Both the position numbers and the translations under genes were made by a program. The notes under the pieces are model-generated. The model searched no databases and was not told where the DNA came from. It saw only the letters and a list, made by a program, of their open reading frames with translations. A stretch of DNA of 64,000 bases from Pseudoxanthomonas sp. JBR18 (GTDB taxonomy: Bacteria > Pseudomonadota > Gammaproteobacteria > Xanthomonadales > Xanthomonadaceae), in NCBI RefSeq assembly GCF_028198165.1, contig NZ_CP116339.1, positions 1,159,001 to 1,223,000 of the forward strand. The letters are read 5' to 3'. Below are positions 46,373 through 55,293 of the stretch, in pieces; the stretch's first letter is position 1; each line of letters opens with the position of its first letter.

Positions 46373-46650
46373 GCCTGCACCACCTCGCCGCTGGCCAGCA
46401 GCGTGTCGGCGCGCAGCACGCGGAACTTCCAGCGCGGCGCGGTGCCGTCCAGTTCGATCCGCGCCGGCTGGCCGGGCAGCAGGGGCTGGACGAACTTCAC
46501 CTGCGGCAGGCGCAGCGCCCCACGCAGGGGACCATGCGCGGCTTCCACCGCGTCCAGGACGTGGTCCAGCACCACCACGCCGGGCACGACGGGATGACCG
46601 GGAAAATGGCCAGGCAGCGCGGGATGGTCGTGCGGGACTGCGAATTCCAT
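46369..46650 (-). CDS. Small FabZ/FabA-like hotdog dehydratase
   Basis: A 93-residue single hotdog domain. HDHPALPGHFPGHPVVPGVVVLDHV is the FabZ active-site region (His of GHFPGHPVVPGV). It is shorter than FabZ (about 150) and probably dimerises, perhaps with the other pigment dehydratase. The start at 46650 is 17 bases after the PlsC-like gene stop. Confidence 0.82.
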   Translation of the reverse strand: MEFAVPHDHPALPGHFPGHPVVPGVVVLDHVLDAVEAAHGPLRGALRLPQVKFVQPLLPGQPARIELDGTAPRWKFRVLRADTLLASGEVVQA

Positions 46651-46667
46651 GATGCGTCGAACGGCCT

Positions 46668-47447
46668 CTAGATCCGCGGTTCCAGCATGTGGCGCACAGC
46701 CTCGTGGGCGCGCTGGGTCAGGGCCTGGCGATCCAGGGCCGCCTCGTCCTGCCCGACCTGGATCGGCGTGCCGATGCGCACGCGGATCGTGCCCGGACGC
46801 ACCCGGAACAGACCCGTGGCCGGCAGCACCTTGCCGCAACCGTCCAGGGCTACCGGTACCACCGGGACGCCGGCATCGATGGCCGCCTGCAGCAGGCCGG
46901 CCTTGAACGGCGCCAACGCACCGGTGCGGCTGCGCGTGCCCTCAGGGAACAGGCACAGGCTCTGCCCGCGCCGCAGCAGTGCGGCGGCCTGGCGGCGCAC
47001 GATGGCGCCGGCGCGGCGACTGTCGCGGTCCAGAAACAGCATCCCGGTGGCCTTGGCGTACCAGTTCACGAACGGCACCTTGAGCATCTCGTCCTTGAGC
47101 AGGAAGCGCAGCGGCGCCGGAATGGCCATGTACAGCACGCAGATATCGATCACCGACTGGTGATTGGACACCACCAGATGCGGGCGGGACCAGTCGATGT
47201 CCTGTCCCCCTTCGACCACCAGCCGCGCCCCAGCGCCGAAGGTCAGGCCTGGCGCCCAGCAGCGGGCGGCCATGCGCAGCACGCGCTCGGTGGGCACCCC
47301 GACCAGGCGCAGACCCAGCGCCACGGAGATCCACGCGGCCGTCCACGTCAGGGTGAAAAGAAGCTGCAAGGCGTTCCAGACACTCCAGGCCAGCGAGGCG
47401 GAGGCCTGCGACGACTGCACATCCATGTTGTCGGTCGAGGTGCTCAT
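46668..47447 (-). CDS. 1-acyl-sn-glycerol-3-phosphate acyltransferase-like protein (PlsC family)
   Basis: A 259-residue inner-membrane acyltransferase. One N-terminal helix (WNALQLLFTLTWTAAWISVALGL), HxxxxD motif in VVSNHQSVIDIC, and LFPEGTRSRTG as the acceptor motif. Within this operon it more likely transfers the polyene to a glycerol lipid than makes bulk phosphatidic acid. An alternative start seven codons upstream (47468) exists. Confidence 0.85.
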   Translation of the reverse strand: MSTSTDNMDVQSSQASASLAWSVWNALQLLFTLTWTAAWISVALGLRLVGVPTERVLRMAARCWAPGLTFGAGARLVVEGGQDIDWSRPHLVVSNHQSVIDICVLYMAIPAPLRFLLKDEMLKVPFVNWYAKATGMLFLDRDSRRAGAIVRRQAAALLRRGQSLCLFPEGTRSRTGALAPFKAGLLQAAIDAGVPVVPVALDGCGKVLPATGLFRVRPGTIRVRIGTPIQVGQDEAALDRQALTQRAHEAVRHMLEPRI

Positions 47448-47568
47448 GCGGGACAGCATACCGGGCAAAGGCGCGATTGCGTCGCCGGAATTTGCGATTT
47501 TTTAACGGTGAACAGCGCTGGTGCGGTGAACGGCACTCGCCACGCGCCTGGGACAACGCCACCCTGGC

Positions 47569-48318
47569 TCAACGCAGCAGGTCGCGCCAGAAGCCCGGCC
47601 CCAGCCGGGCCAGCTGACGCACGAAATCCACGAAGTTGCGGTAGGGACGCACCGGGAACCAGCGTGAGCGCAGGGCGTACTCCCCCAGGAAGAACCCACC
47701 GATCACCCCATACCCCAGCAGGTTGGCGAACAGCGAGGCGCGCGCATCGGGGATGGTCAGCGGTGGTGTGCTGCCCAGCTGGGCCAGGACTCCCCCGGGC
47801 ACCGCACACAAGGCGAACAGGAGGTTCAAGCCGGTCATGGCGGCCAGCAGCAAGGCCCAGGCGCCGGTCAGGCGCCGGGTGTAGCGCCGCTGCTCGGTGG
47901 TGAGCACGTGTCCGGCCTGGGCGTACAGGCCCTCGACGATCCGCCCGATCAGCGGCTGCCGCCCGGGCAGCAGGCTGCGGCCGAAGAACCACGCCACCCA
48001 GGCGGTGAACACCACCGGCGGTGCCGTCAGCAGGACCAGCGCATGGGGGGAATCCCATAGCGGGGCCAGGGCCAGCAACAACAGCACGGCCAGCCCCCAG
48101 GCCCAGGGGCGCAGGCGCGCCATCGGCTCGACCAGCAGCATCAGCACCAGCGCCGCGCCGGCCAGCACGGCCAGGTCGCTGCGGCCGGATGCGTTGGCCC
48201 AGTGGGCCAGCGGCGAGTAGGCGATCGCCAGCAGCAGCGCGACACCGACGGCCCACGGCGGGGCGGCGGCATCGGCCTGCGGCGCGACGGGTTCAGACGG
48301 TCTTGTTGGCCTGGACAT
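47569..48318 (-). CDS. Pigment-cluster integral membrane protein (COG4648-like)
   Basis: A 249-residue protein with five or six hydrophobic helices ([70 protein letters not shown]). Such proteins sit next to the ACP gene in xanthomonadin and aryl-polyene loci; their job is not known. It overlaps the ACP gene by 26 bases. Confidence 0.7.
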   Translation of the reverse strand: MSRPTRPSEPVAPQADAAAPPWAVGVALLLAIAYSPLAHWANASGRSDLAVLAGAALVLMLLVEPMARLRPWAWGLAVLLLLALAPLWDSPHALVLLTAPPVVFTAWVAWFFGRSLLPGRQPLIGRIVEGLYAQAGHVLTTEQRRYTRRLTGAWALLLAAMTGLNLLFALCAVPGGVLAQLGSTPPLTIPDARASLFANLLGYGVIGGFFLGEYALRSRWFPVRPYRNFVDFVRQLARLGPGFWRDLLR

Positions 48319-48562
48319 GCGCCGACAACGCGCGCAGCGAGGCGAAAATACGCTGGTTGTCCTCGCTGTCCGAACGCAGCTGGAAGCCGTAGCGCTTGCC
48401 GATGGCCAGGGCCAGCTCCAGTGCATCGATCGAGTCCAGGCCCAGGCCGGTGTTGAACAGCGGGGCCTCCGGGTCGATCGCGCCAGCGTCCACGTCCTCC
48501 AGGTTCAGGCTCTCGACGAGCAGCTGGGCCAGTTCGTGTTCTTCGGGCGTTTGCGCGGACAT
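48293..48562 (-). CDS. Acyl carrier protein of the pigment cluster
   Basis: An 89-residue [29 protein letters not shown] holds the phosphopantetheine-attachment Ser44 in the DSxD motif. It carries the growing aryl-polyene. It is the first gene of the leftward operon running to the ketoreductase at 41059, and is divergent from the DUF1348 gene with about 195 bp between the two starts. The variant helix II ([10 protein letters not shown]) is typical for dedicated aryl-polyene ACPs. Confidence 0.92.
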   Translation of the reverse strand: MSAQTPEEHELAQLLVESLNLEDVDAGAIDPEAPLFNTGLGLDSIDALELALAIGKRYGFQLRSDSEDNQRIFASLRALSAHVQANKTV

Positions 48563-48757
48563 GCGGCGAGGGATTCCAGTACGTTGAAGGAGCGACAAGA
48601 TGGTGCATCGTCGGCACGCGCGCAACTGCCGCCCCGGGGATGGCAACTTTGGGGATGCGGGCCGTCGATCCTCCTGTCATCGTGTGTGAGGGGGTTTTTC
48701 TCCCGCGCCCCCCGTGACTGCCTGGCTTTTACAGGCCTAAATCTCTACGGAGCTTCC

Positions 48758-49234
48758 ATGTCCCAGTCCTCGTCACGCCCTCCGTTGCCTCCGTTCAGCC
48801 GGGAATCGGCCATCGAGAAGGTCCGACTGGCCGAGGATGGCTGGAACAGCCGCGATCCGCACAAGGTCGCGCAGGCCTATACGCCGGACACCTCATGGCG
48901 CAATCGCGCCGAATTCATCGAGGGCCGCGCGCAGGTCGAGGCGTTTCTTTCCCGCAAGTGGGCCAAGGAGCTGGATTACCGCCTGATCAAGGAGCTGTGG
49001 GCGTTCGAAAGCCATCGCATTGCGGTGCGCTACGCCTACGAGTGGCATGACGACTCGGGCAACTGGTTCCGTTCCTACGGCAATGAGAACTGGGAGTTCG
49101 AGGACAGCGGATTGATGGCGCGTCGTTATTCATGCATCAACGACCTGCCCATCGCCGAAGCCGAGCGGAAATTCCACTGGCCGCTAGGGCGCCGACCGGA
49201 CGATCATGCAGGCCTGAGCGCATTGGGGCTGTAG
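48758..49234 (+). CDS. DUF1348 / NTF2-like protein
   Basis: A 158-residue SnoaL-like protein. [51 protein letters not shown] and [28 protein letters not shown] are the DUF1348 signature blocks. The cone-shaped fold often binds small hydrophobic ligands; no activity is assigned. The ATG has GGAG upstream. Whether it belongs functionally to the pigment system is uncertain. Confidence 0.85.
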   Translation: MSQSSSRPPLPPFSRESAIEKVRLAEDGWNSRDPHKVAQAYTPDTSWRNRAEFIEGRAQVEAFLSRKWAKELDYRLIKELWAFESHRIAVRYAYEWHDDSGNWFRSYGNENWEFEDSGLMARRYSCINDLPIAEAERKFHWPLGRRPDDHAGLSALGL

Positions 49235-49303
49235 GGAGACGCCGGCGTCTTCTTATAAGATGGCTGTCTTGTCAGGACAGCCGCACGCGCAAGGTTCGCA
49301 CGC

Positions 49304-50704
49304 ATGACCCCCGCCGCCGCCGTGATTTCCCCGCCCGCCGATCCCGTGCGCGCGCGGACGGAAGACGCCCCGGCCGCTTCCGCGGCACTCGACGCCACGC
49401 CCGATGTGTTGATTGTCGGCGGCGGCCCCGCCGGCAGCACCGCGGCCATCCTGCTGGCCCGCCAGGGCTGGAAGGTCACCCTGTTGGAGAAGGACGCCCA
49501 CCCGCGGTTCCATATCGGCGAATCGCTGCTGCCCATGACCATGCCCCTGCTCGAACGCCTTGGCGTGCTGGAGCAGGTGCGCGCCATCGGCACGCTCAAG
49601 CTGGGCGCGGATTTCCCCAAGGACGGCGGCGGCTACAACACCTTCCGTTTTTCGCGGGCGCTGGAGGCCAAGGCCGACTTCGCGCTGCAGGTGCCGCGCG
49701 CGGACTTCGACCGGATCCTGTTCGAGCAGGCCCGGGCCGAAGGCGTGGACGCGCATGAGCGCACTGCGGTCACCGGTGTGGCCTTCGAAGGCGAGCAGCC
49801 GGTGGTGAGCGTGCGCCAGGGAGAGCAGGTGCACACGCTGCGCCCGCAGTGGCTGCTGGACGCCAGCGGTCGCGACGCCTTGCTGGGCAGCAAGCTCAAG
49901 CTCAAACGCAAGAACCCCCACCACCAGTCCGCCGCCGTGTTCAGCCACTACACCGGCGTGGCGCGCCGGCCCGGCGAGGACGCCGGCAACATCAGCATCT
50001 ACCGCCACCGGCATGGCTGGATGTGGCTGATCCCGCTGCCCAATGATGTGATGAGCGTCGGTGCGGTGTGCTTTCCCGATTACCTCAAGACCCGCCAGGG
50101 CGACCTGGGCCGGTTCCTCGATCAGACCCTGGCGCTCAACGAGGAAGTCGCCACGCGCATGGCAGGCGCGACCCGCTGCGCGCCGGTCCACGCCACCGGC
50201 AACTACGCCTACGAGTGCACGCAGATGAGCGGTGCGCGCTGGCTGCTGCTGGGCGATGCCTATGCCTTCGTGGACCCGATGTTCTCCTCGGGGGTGTTCC
50301 TGGCCATGCACAGCGCCGAACGTGGCGCGCAGATGGTCGATGCGGCGCTGCGCGCGCCGGCGCGGGCACCGCGCCTGCGCCGGCAGCTGCAGCGCCATCT
50401 GGACGCCGGGCTGGACGAGTTCAAGTGGTTCATCTACCGCTTCACCTCGCCGACGATGCGCCACCTGTTCGCCAATCCGCGCGACGTGCTGGACGTGGAG
50501 TCGGCAGTAGTGGCGATGCTGGCCGGCGACGTGTTCGAGGCGCCGCGCGTCACCCGGCGCCTGCGCGTGTTTCGCGCCATCTACGCCGCGCACGTGTTGA
50601 TCATGGTGCCGCAGGCGCTGCGCGCCTGGCGCCGCCGCCGGCGCCAGCGCGTCGAGGGCTTCGACGGCGAAACCCTGCAACCAGGCGCGGAGGGCAGCGC
50701 GTGA
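49304..50704 (+). CDS. FAD-dependent halogenase-like oxidoreductase (candidate brominase 2)
   Basis: A 466-residue flavoprotein with a 35-residue Ala/Pro-rich leader, then VLIVGGGPAGSTAAILLA, HIGESLLPMTMPLLERLGVL, WMWLIP at about 239-244 (WxWxIP halogenase motif) and LLLGDAYAFVDPMFSSGVFLA. Closest in style to the tryptophan-halogenase-like enzymes of xanthomonadin clusters. Its stop overlaps the xanB2 start (GTGA). Distinct from the 33075-34700 homologue in sequence and length, so not a recent copy. Confidence 0.85.
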   Translation: MTPAAAVISPPADPVRARTEDAPAASAALDATPDVLIVGGGPAGSTAAILLARQGWKVTLLEKDAHPRFHIGESLLPMTMPLLERLGVLEQVRAIGTLKLGADFPKDGGGYNTFRFSRALEAKADFALQVPRADFDRILFEQARAEGVDAHERTAVTGVAFEGEQPVVSVRQGEQVHTLRPQWLLDASGRDALLGSKLKLKRKNPHHQSAAVFSHYTGVARRPGEDAGNISIYRHRHGWMWLIPLPNDVMSVGAVCFPDYLKTRQGDLGRFLDQTLALNEEVATRMAGATRCAPVHATGNYAYECTQMSGARWLLLGDAYAFVDPMFSSGVFLAMHSAERGAQMVDAALRAPARAPRLRRQLQRHLDAGLDEFKWFIYRFTSPTMRHLFANPRDVLDVESAVVAMLAGDVFEAPRVTRRLRVFRAIYAAHVLIMVPQALRAWRRRRRQRVEGFDGETLQPGAEGSA

Positions 50705-51699
50705 GTCGTCCATTGCCAACGCTCGCGCCGACGCGCCTGACCGTGGACTACGTCGACGCCGCGCAGCTGTCGGCCCTGCTGGCCGATGCCCAGGTGCTGG
50801 CCGTGTTCGGCTTCGGCCCCGACGCGCCCGGCAGTGACGATCCGCGCTATCTGCGCGTCCCCCTGGCGCCGCACGGCACCGCCCCGCTGGAAGTCTGGCG
50901 TGGGTCGCGGCCGGTCACCTGTGGCCGCGAGGGCGCCGTGGCCTGGGCCAGCGATGGCCGGCTGCAGTTCGGCGCGATCGAACTGGACGAGGTCGAGGAC
51001 GACATCGAGGCCGCAGGTGAACAGGCCTACGCGCTGCTTTCGCAATTCGTGCCGGCCAGCGATACCCCACACCTGCTGCGCGTGTGGAACTACCTGGATG
51101 CGATCACCGAGGGCGAGGGCGACACCGAGCGCTACCGGCGCTTTTGCGTGGGCCGCGCGCGCGGACTGGGACAGTTCGATACCGGCCAGCTGCCGGCGGC
51201 CACGGCCATCGGCCGGATCGACGGCGTGCGCCGCCTGCAGGTGTACTGGTTGGCCTGCGACACGCCCGGCACGCCGGTGGAGAACCCGCGCCAGGTCAGC
51301 GCCTACCGCTATCCGCGCCAGTACGGCCCGCAGCCGCCCAGCTTCGCCCGCGCGATGCTGCCGCCGCCGGGCGTGGAGACCCCGTTGCTGCTTTCGGGCA
51401 CCGCCGCGGTGGTCGGCCACCAGACCTTGCACCCGGAGTCCACCGAGGCGCAGCTGACCGAAACCTTCGCCAATTTCGACAGCCTGATCGCCAGTGCCCG
51501 GCGCCATCGCCCCGCGCTGCCGGCGCAATTCGATGCCGGCAGCCGCCTGAAGGTCTACGTGCGCGATGCCGACGAGCTGTCGCAGGTCGCCGCGATGCTG
51601 GAGGCGCGCATGTCCGCCGATGTCCCGCGTCTGCTGCTGCACGCGGTGGTCTGCCGCCGCGATCTGCGCATCGAGATCGACGGCGTCCACGGCGCCTGA
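50701..51699 (+). CDS. xanB2: Chorismatase, 3-/4-hydroxybenzoate-forming (XanB2-like)
   Basis: A 332-residue protein from a GTG start. It matches the FkbO/Hyg5/XanB2 family, older annotation 'pteridine-dependent deoxygenase-like': RVWNYLDAITEGEGDTERYRRFCVGRARGL, ATAIGRIDGVRRLQVYWLA, PRQVSAYRYPRQYGPQPPSFARA and SGTAAVVGHQTLHP are characteristic. XanB2 of Xanthomonas campestris splits chorismate to 3-hydroxybenzoate (pigment starter) and 4-hydroxybenzoate (also used for ubiquinone). Being coupled to a halogenase-like gene and near the AMP ligases supports the starter-supply role. Confidence 0.88.
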   Translation: MSRPLPTLAPTRLTVDYVDAAQLSALLADAQVLAVFGFGPDAPGSDDPRYLRVPLAPHGTAPLEVWRGSRPVTCGREGAVAWASDGRLQFGAIELDEVEDDIEAAGEQAYALLSQFVPASDTPHLLRVWNYLDAITEGEGDTERYRRFCVGRARGLGQFDTGQLPAATAIGRIDGVRRLQVYWLACDTPGTPVENPRQVSAYRYPRQYGPQPPSFARAMLPPPGVETPLLLSGTAAVVGHQTLHPESTEAQLTETFANFDSLIASARRHRPALPAQFDAGSRLKVYVRDADELSQVAAMLEARMSADVPRLLLHAVVCRRDLRIEIDGVHGA

Positions 51700-51717
51700 C
51701 GCTCAGCGTTGAAACCC

Positions 51718-51793
51718 ACCTGGTGGGACCCGCCATGGCGGCGATGAAGCTTTCCTGGTGAAGCCTTTCGCCGCCATGGCGGCTCCCACCAGG
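51718..51793. repeat. REP-like palindromic element
   Basis: An almost perfect long inverted repeat: the CCTGGTGGGA and CCGCCATGGCGGCGA arms mirrored by TCGCCGCCATGGCGG and CTCCCACCAGG around an AT-richer centre. It lies between xanB2 and the convergent secreted-protein gene and could also end transcription, though there is no T-run. Confidence 0.7.
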
Positions 51794-51802
51794 CAGATTC
51801 TC

Positions 51803-52846
51803 TCAGTCGCCGCAGCGGGCCGGGGCGATGTCCGATACCCCGCCGTCCATGGAGAACGTGCCGCGGGTCTCCTCCGGCGGCACGGGCGTCCACTGCTGCT
51901 GCCACTGGCGCGACAGGGCGTCGGCTTGAGCCATCTGGTCGGGCGACATGTTCGCGCGCAGCCAGTCGATGTTGCGCTCGAACATCGTGTCGCGGAAGCG
52001 CCGCCGCCGCGCCTGCGCCTGGTCCGTTGGCGTGTTGCCCAGCGCCTGCTGCGCGCGCAGGTACAGGGCCAGCGAGCGGGCCGGGTCCGGCGTCACGACC
52101 TGCGCCAGATAGGTGCGCCGTCCACTCTCGCGCTGGGGCGAGTACGCGCCCGCCAGCGCCAGCGTGGCCGGCAGGCTGCCGCGCTGGGCGGCCTGCAGCG
52201 CCAGCGACTCTGCTTCGTTGCGATAGACCTGCAGCTGCGGCAGCACCTGCAGGGTGTCGCGAAGACGGAACGCATTGCCCACCGCGTACTGGGTCAGTGC
52301 CGGCAGGCTGCCGCCGAGCGCGGCGGCGCGCCACAGGTCGGCGCGCTGGGCCGGCGAGATCACCGGGACACCGTCGCACTGTTCGGACGCTTCCAGCAGC
52401 CGCTGGCCGCGCTTGGCCAAGAGGCGCTCCATCATGTCCTTGCGCCGTGCCGTCTCTTCAGGATTGCCCGCCACAACTTCCTGGGTATGCCTGCGCGATC
52501 CCATCTGATCATCGAACTGCGCCAGCTGCATGCGCACGCGCTCGCACTGCTCCAGTTCTGCCGCCAGCCGGCACGCCGCGCGCGCATCGCCGGTGCCAGC
52601 GCGACGTTTAAGGTCGTCGAACACCAGCCGCAACGGGGTGCCCTGCGCCGGTAGCGGCGCGCTGGCGGCTGGGGCGTTGGCGATGTGAGGGGCCGCGGCG
52701 CCAGCAGACGCGTCTAGCGGCATGACGACCGCGGTCTTTTGAGGCTTTTGACCATGGTGAACCGACCACCAGCCCAGCGCGACGAGCCCCACAAGGCCGA
52801 TCCCAGCCAACCATCTCAACCAGCGCGTTCTCATCGCCAACCACAT
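51803..52846 (-). CDS. Membrane-anchored hypothetical protein, Sel1-like, paralogue of the next gene upstream
   Basis: About 347 residues (start at 52846, or 52834 at a second ATG). One N-terminal helix (WLRWLAGIGLVGLVALGWWSV) is followed by an Ala/Pro spacer and a helical periplasmic domain with RAGTGDARAACRLAAELEQCE, AQRADLWRAAALGGSLPAL, LALQAAQRGSLPATLALAGAY and RSLALYLRAQQALG. The short A-A-G-x-x-A-L units resemble Sel1/TPR-like repeats. It shares this architecture with the 52881-53837 gene 34 bases upstream, so the pair arose by duplication and diverged. Function unknown. Confidence 0.6.
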   Translation of the reverse strand: MWLAMRTRWLRWLAGIGLVGLVALGWWSVHHGQKPQKTAVVMPLDASAGAAAPHIANAPAASAPLPAQGTPLRLVFDDLKRRAGTGDARAACRLAAELEQCERVRMQLAQFDDQMGSRRHTQEVVAGNPEETARRKDMMERLLAKRGQRLLEASEQCDGVPVISPAQRADLWRAAALGGSLPALTQYAVGNAFRLRDTLQVLPQLQVYRNEAESLALQAAQRGSLPATLALAGAYSPQRESGRRTYLAQVVTPDPARSLALYLRAQQALGNTPTDQAQARRRRFRDTMFERNIDWLRANMSPDQMAQADALSRQWQQQWTPVPPEETRGTFSMDGGVSDIAPARCGD

Positions 52847-52880
52847 CGCACGGACCCAGCGATCGATGCTGCCACAGCGC

Positions 52881-53837
52881 TCAATGGGCGCAATCCCGTT
52901 GCGCGAGCCGCTCGGCTTCGCTGGCAGGCCAATAGAGCGCCAGTCCTGCTGGCGTGAGGTCGATCGGGGCCCAGGTCTTGTCCCATTCTGCGACCAGACG
53001 CCCGGCCCTGTCCGTCTCTTCGGCGGACATGCCGACCCGGACGCGCTGCAGCTGGAAGTCCGCCTGGCGCGCCTTGAACCACCGGTTGCGCTCCTTGGGG
53101 AGCGTGCGCATCGCACCGGCCAGTCGTGTCAGCAAGGCCGCCGCCATCGCGCGATCGGGCTGCACGGCCTGAGCAAGCGGTGCCTGCGCCGACTGCGGAT
53201 CGCCTGGCCAGTAGGCCGAGGCAAGCGTCTGATGAGCGATCGCATCGCCGCGACGGGCCGCCGAGCGCGCCAACGCCTCGGCTTGCGCCCGATACGTCGC
53301 GCGCTGGGGCTCCAGGCCTGCAGGATCCGTCGTGAGCCGCGCCGCGCCGACATAGACCATCAGTGCCGTGCGGTTGCCCGCCTGCGCAGCGTCGTGCCAG
53401 AGATCGATGCGCTCGGCGGGGCCAAGGGCGGGAGCGCCGGCGCACGCCGCCTGCCAGCCAAGCAGGGCCGGTTCCAGCCGCGCCCGCAGGGCCGCGGCGT
53501 CGCGCGCCATGGCCTTGGCCGCCTCCGCATCCTGGCCCGTGCTTGCCGCAGCCGCACGCCGCTGCAGGTCGTCCTGCAGCTCGACCAGACGCGTGGCGTA
53601 GGTCTCGCAGTCGTCCAGCGCCGACGCCAGGGCGCACATCGCGACCGGGTCGCCCTGCGCCACGCCAACCTGCAGGGCCGGCAGGCGGTCGCGCAAGGGG
53701 ACCGTGGGCGGTGGCGGGGCCGGGCGCGGCGGCATGCGGGGAGTCACGGCATGTCCCGCTGCGACCAGGCAAAGCGAACCGATCGCCATCATCCACCCCC
53801 GCCATGCGAGGGTCCTGCATCTTTCCTGCGTTTTCAC
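52881..53837 (-). CDS. Secreted hypothetical protein, Sel1-like, paralogue of the next gene downstream
   Basis: 318 residues from a GTG at 53837 with a strong AAGGAGG site. Signal peptide (RGWMMAIGSLCLVAAGHAV), then a helical domain: AQGDPVAMCALASALDDCETYATR, PAERIDLWHDAAQAGNRTALMVYVGAARL, ALARSAARRGDAIAHQTLASAYWPGD. The order of motifs, including paired Cys near the start of the domain, mirrors the downstream gene. It follows the second AMP ligase gene by 33 bases, so it is probably in the ligase operon. No known family could be named. Confidence 0.6.
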   Translation of the reverse strand: MKTQERCRTLAWRGWMMAIGSLCLVAAGHAVTPRMPPRPAPPPPTVPLRDRLPALQVGVAQGDPVAMCALASALDDCETYATRLVELQDDLQRRAAAASTGQDAEAAKAMARDAAALRARLEPALLGWQAACAGAPALGPAERIDLWHDAAQAGNRTALMVYVGAARLTTDPAGLEPQRATYRAQAEALARSAARRGDAIAHQTLASAYWPGDPQSAQAPLAQAVQPDRAMAAALLTRLAGAMRTLPKERNRWFKARQADFQLQRVRVGMSAEETDRAGRLVAEWDKTWAPIDLTPAGLALYWPASEAERLAQRDCAH

Positions 53838-53870
53838 GAGGCCTCCTTGCGCCGTGGTGTGTCTCTCGGA

Positions 53871-55214
53871 TTATTCGCCCAGCAACCGCAGCAGGTCCGC
53901 ACGCGGGAGCTTGCCGGTCTCGTTGCGCGGCAGGGTGTCGACGAAGCGCACGCGGCGCGGCAGGAACACCGGGTCCATGGATTCGCGCAGGGATGAGAGC
54001 ACATCGCCTTCGGACAGGCCCAGCGCGACCACCAGCGCGGCGATGCGACGCACCTTGCCAGGCGTGTCCAGCTGCACCACCACGCCATCGCGCACGCCGG
54101 GCACCGCAAGCAGGCGCCGGGTGAGGTCCCCCAGCGAAGCGCGCTTGCCGGCAATCTCCAGCAGGTCGGCCTGGCGCCCGTGCAGGACGAAGCGCCCGTC
54201 GGGCAACACTTCGGTCAGGTCGGCCAGGACCACCGGCTGGTGCAGGTGCGGCGCATCGACACAGGTCCCGTCCGGTTGCGGCTGCACGCTCACCCCGGGC
54301 AAGGGCATCCAGGCGCGCTCGTGCGCGGTGCGGCGCGTGGCGAAGATGCAGGTCTCGGTCGAACCGAAGACCTCCCGCACCTGCCCGCCGAAGCGCGCCT
54401 CGGCCGCCGCCGCCAGTGCCGGTTCCAACGGCGCGGTGGCCGACACGCAGCCGGCGATCGGCGGCAGCCTCACGCCTGACTCGACCAGCGCACGCAGGTG
54501 CACCGGGGTGGTGATCAGCAGCCGCGGCGCGGGCATCTGCTCCAGCGCGCGGGCCACGTCCTGGGGGAAGAACGGGCGCCCGCCATGCGCGGTCGCCTCG
54601 GTCAGCAGCGGCACCAGCACCGACTGCTCCAGGCCGAACATGTGCTGCGGCGGCACCGTGGCCACCAGGCTCGGCGCCGCACCTGCGCACAGGTCGGCCA
54701 GGGACGCGACCAACTGATCGGTGCTGGCGCGGAACTGGGCCAGGGTCTTGGGGAACGCCTTGGGGGTGCCGGTGCTGCCGGAGGTGAAGGCGACGGCGAA
54801 CACCGCGTCCTGGTCGACCTGCGGCGGCGGGCCGTCGGCCTGCTCCAGGACGTCGGGCAGGCGCCAGTAGTGCGGCGGTTCGACCTCCAGCGCCTGGTCG
54901 CCCAACGCATAAGTGGCCGGCTGCCGGGCCATCAGGTCACGGACCACTGCCGGCGCGCGCGAAGGCGGCAGCAGGGTGACCTGACCACGCAGCGCCACCG
55001 CGCACAGGGCAACCATGAACCGGTAGCGGTCCTCGCACAGATTGACCGCATGACGACCGGCCGGCAGCCGCAGGGCCAAGCCACGGACGTGCGCGTGGAA
55101 GGTCGCCAGGGAGAGGTCGCGGCCGGCGCAGCGGGCGATGACCCGGTCCGGGGCGCCGCTGCCCAGCGCGCAGCGTCCTGCCGGGCGGGGCGATGATTCG
55201 ATGACGGCTGACAT
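53871..55214 (-). CDS. AMP-dependent acyl/aryl ligase of the pigment cluster, copy 2
   Basis: A 447-residue ANL-superfamily enzyme: AFTSGSTGTPKAFPKT (P-loop A3), VPPQHMFGLEQSVL, VFGSTETC (A5), DGRFVLHGRQADLLEIAGKRAS and the catalytic A10 Lys in RNETGKLPR. Expected to adenylate a hydroxybenzoate starter and pass it to the ACP. It is a tandem homologue of the gene just upstream (same MSAVI start, same core motifs), with a 79-base gap. Its C-terminal domain differs most, which may reflect a different acceptor or substrate. Confidence 0.85.
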   Translation of the reverse strand: MSAVIESSPRPAGRCALGSGAPDRVIARCAGRDLSLATFHAHVRGLALRLPAGRHAVNLCEDRYRFMVALCAVALRGQVTLLPPSRAPAVVRDLMARQPATYALGDQALEVEPPHYWRLPDVLEQADGPPPQVDQDAVFAVAFTSGSTGTPKAFPKTLAQFRASTDQLVASLADLCAGAAPSLVATVPPQHMFGLEQSVLVPLLTEATAHGGRPFFPQDVARALEQMPAPRLLITTPVHLRALVESGVRLPPIAGCVSATAPLEPALAAAAEARFGGQVREVFGSTETCIFATRRTAHERAWMPLPGVSVQPQPDGTCVDAPHLHQPVVLADLTEVLPDGRFVLHGRQADLLEIAGKRASLGDLTRRLLAVPGVRDGVVVQLDTPGKVRRIAALVVALGLSEGDVLSSLRESMDPVFLPRRVRFVDTLPRNETGKLPRADLLRLLGE

Positions 55215-55293
55215 GGCGTGCGGCTCTACATCCCTGTGTGTCCATGCCGGGCGAGGACCGACGTCAGCGCCCGGCGCGATCAATCCTCTGGAT

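Noticed and set aside
46668..47447. Reading the PlsC-like gene as housekeeping phosphatidate synthesis
   Set aside because: It sits inside the pigment operon with coupled neighbours, so a pigment-lipid role is more likely, though not proven.
50701..51699. Annotation as a pteridine-dependent deoxygenase, tempting because of the folB/folK/pteridine reductase genes
   Set aside because: That is the historic name of this family; characterised members (XanB2, FkbO, Hyg5) act on chorismate, and the pigment context fits.
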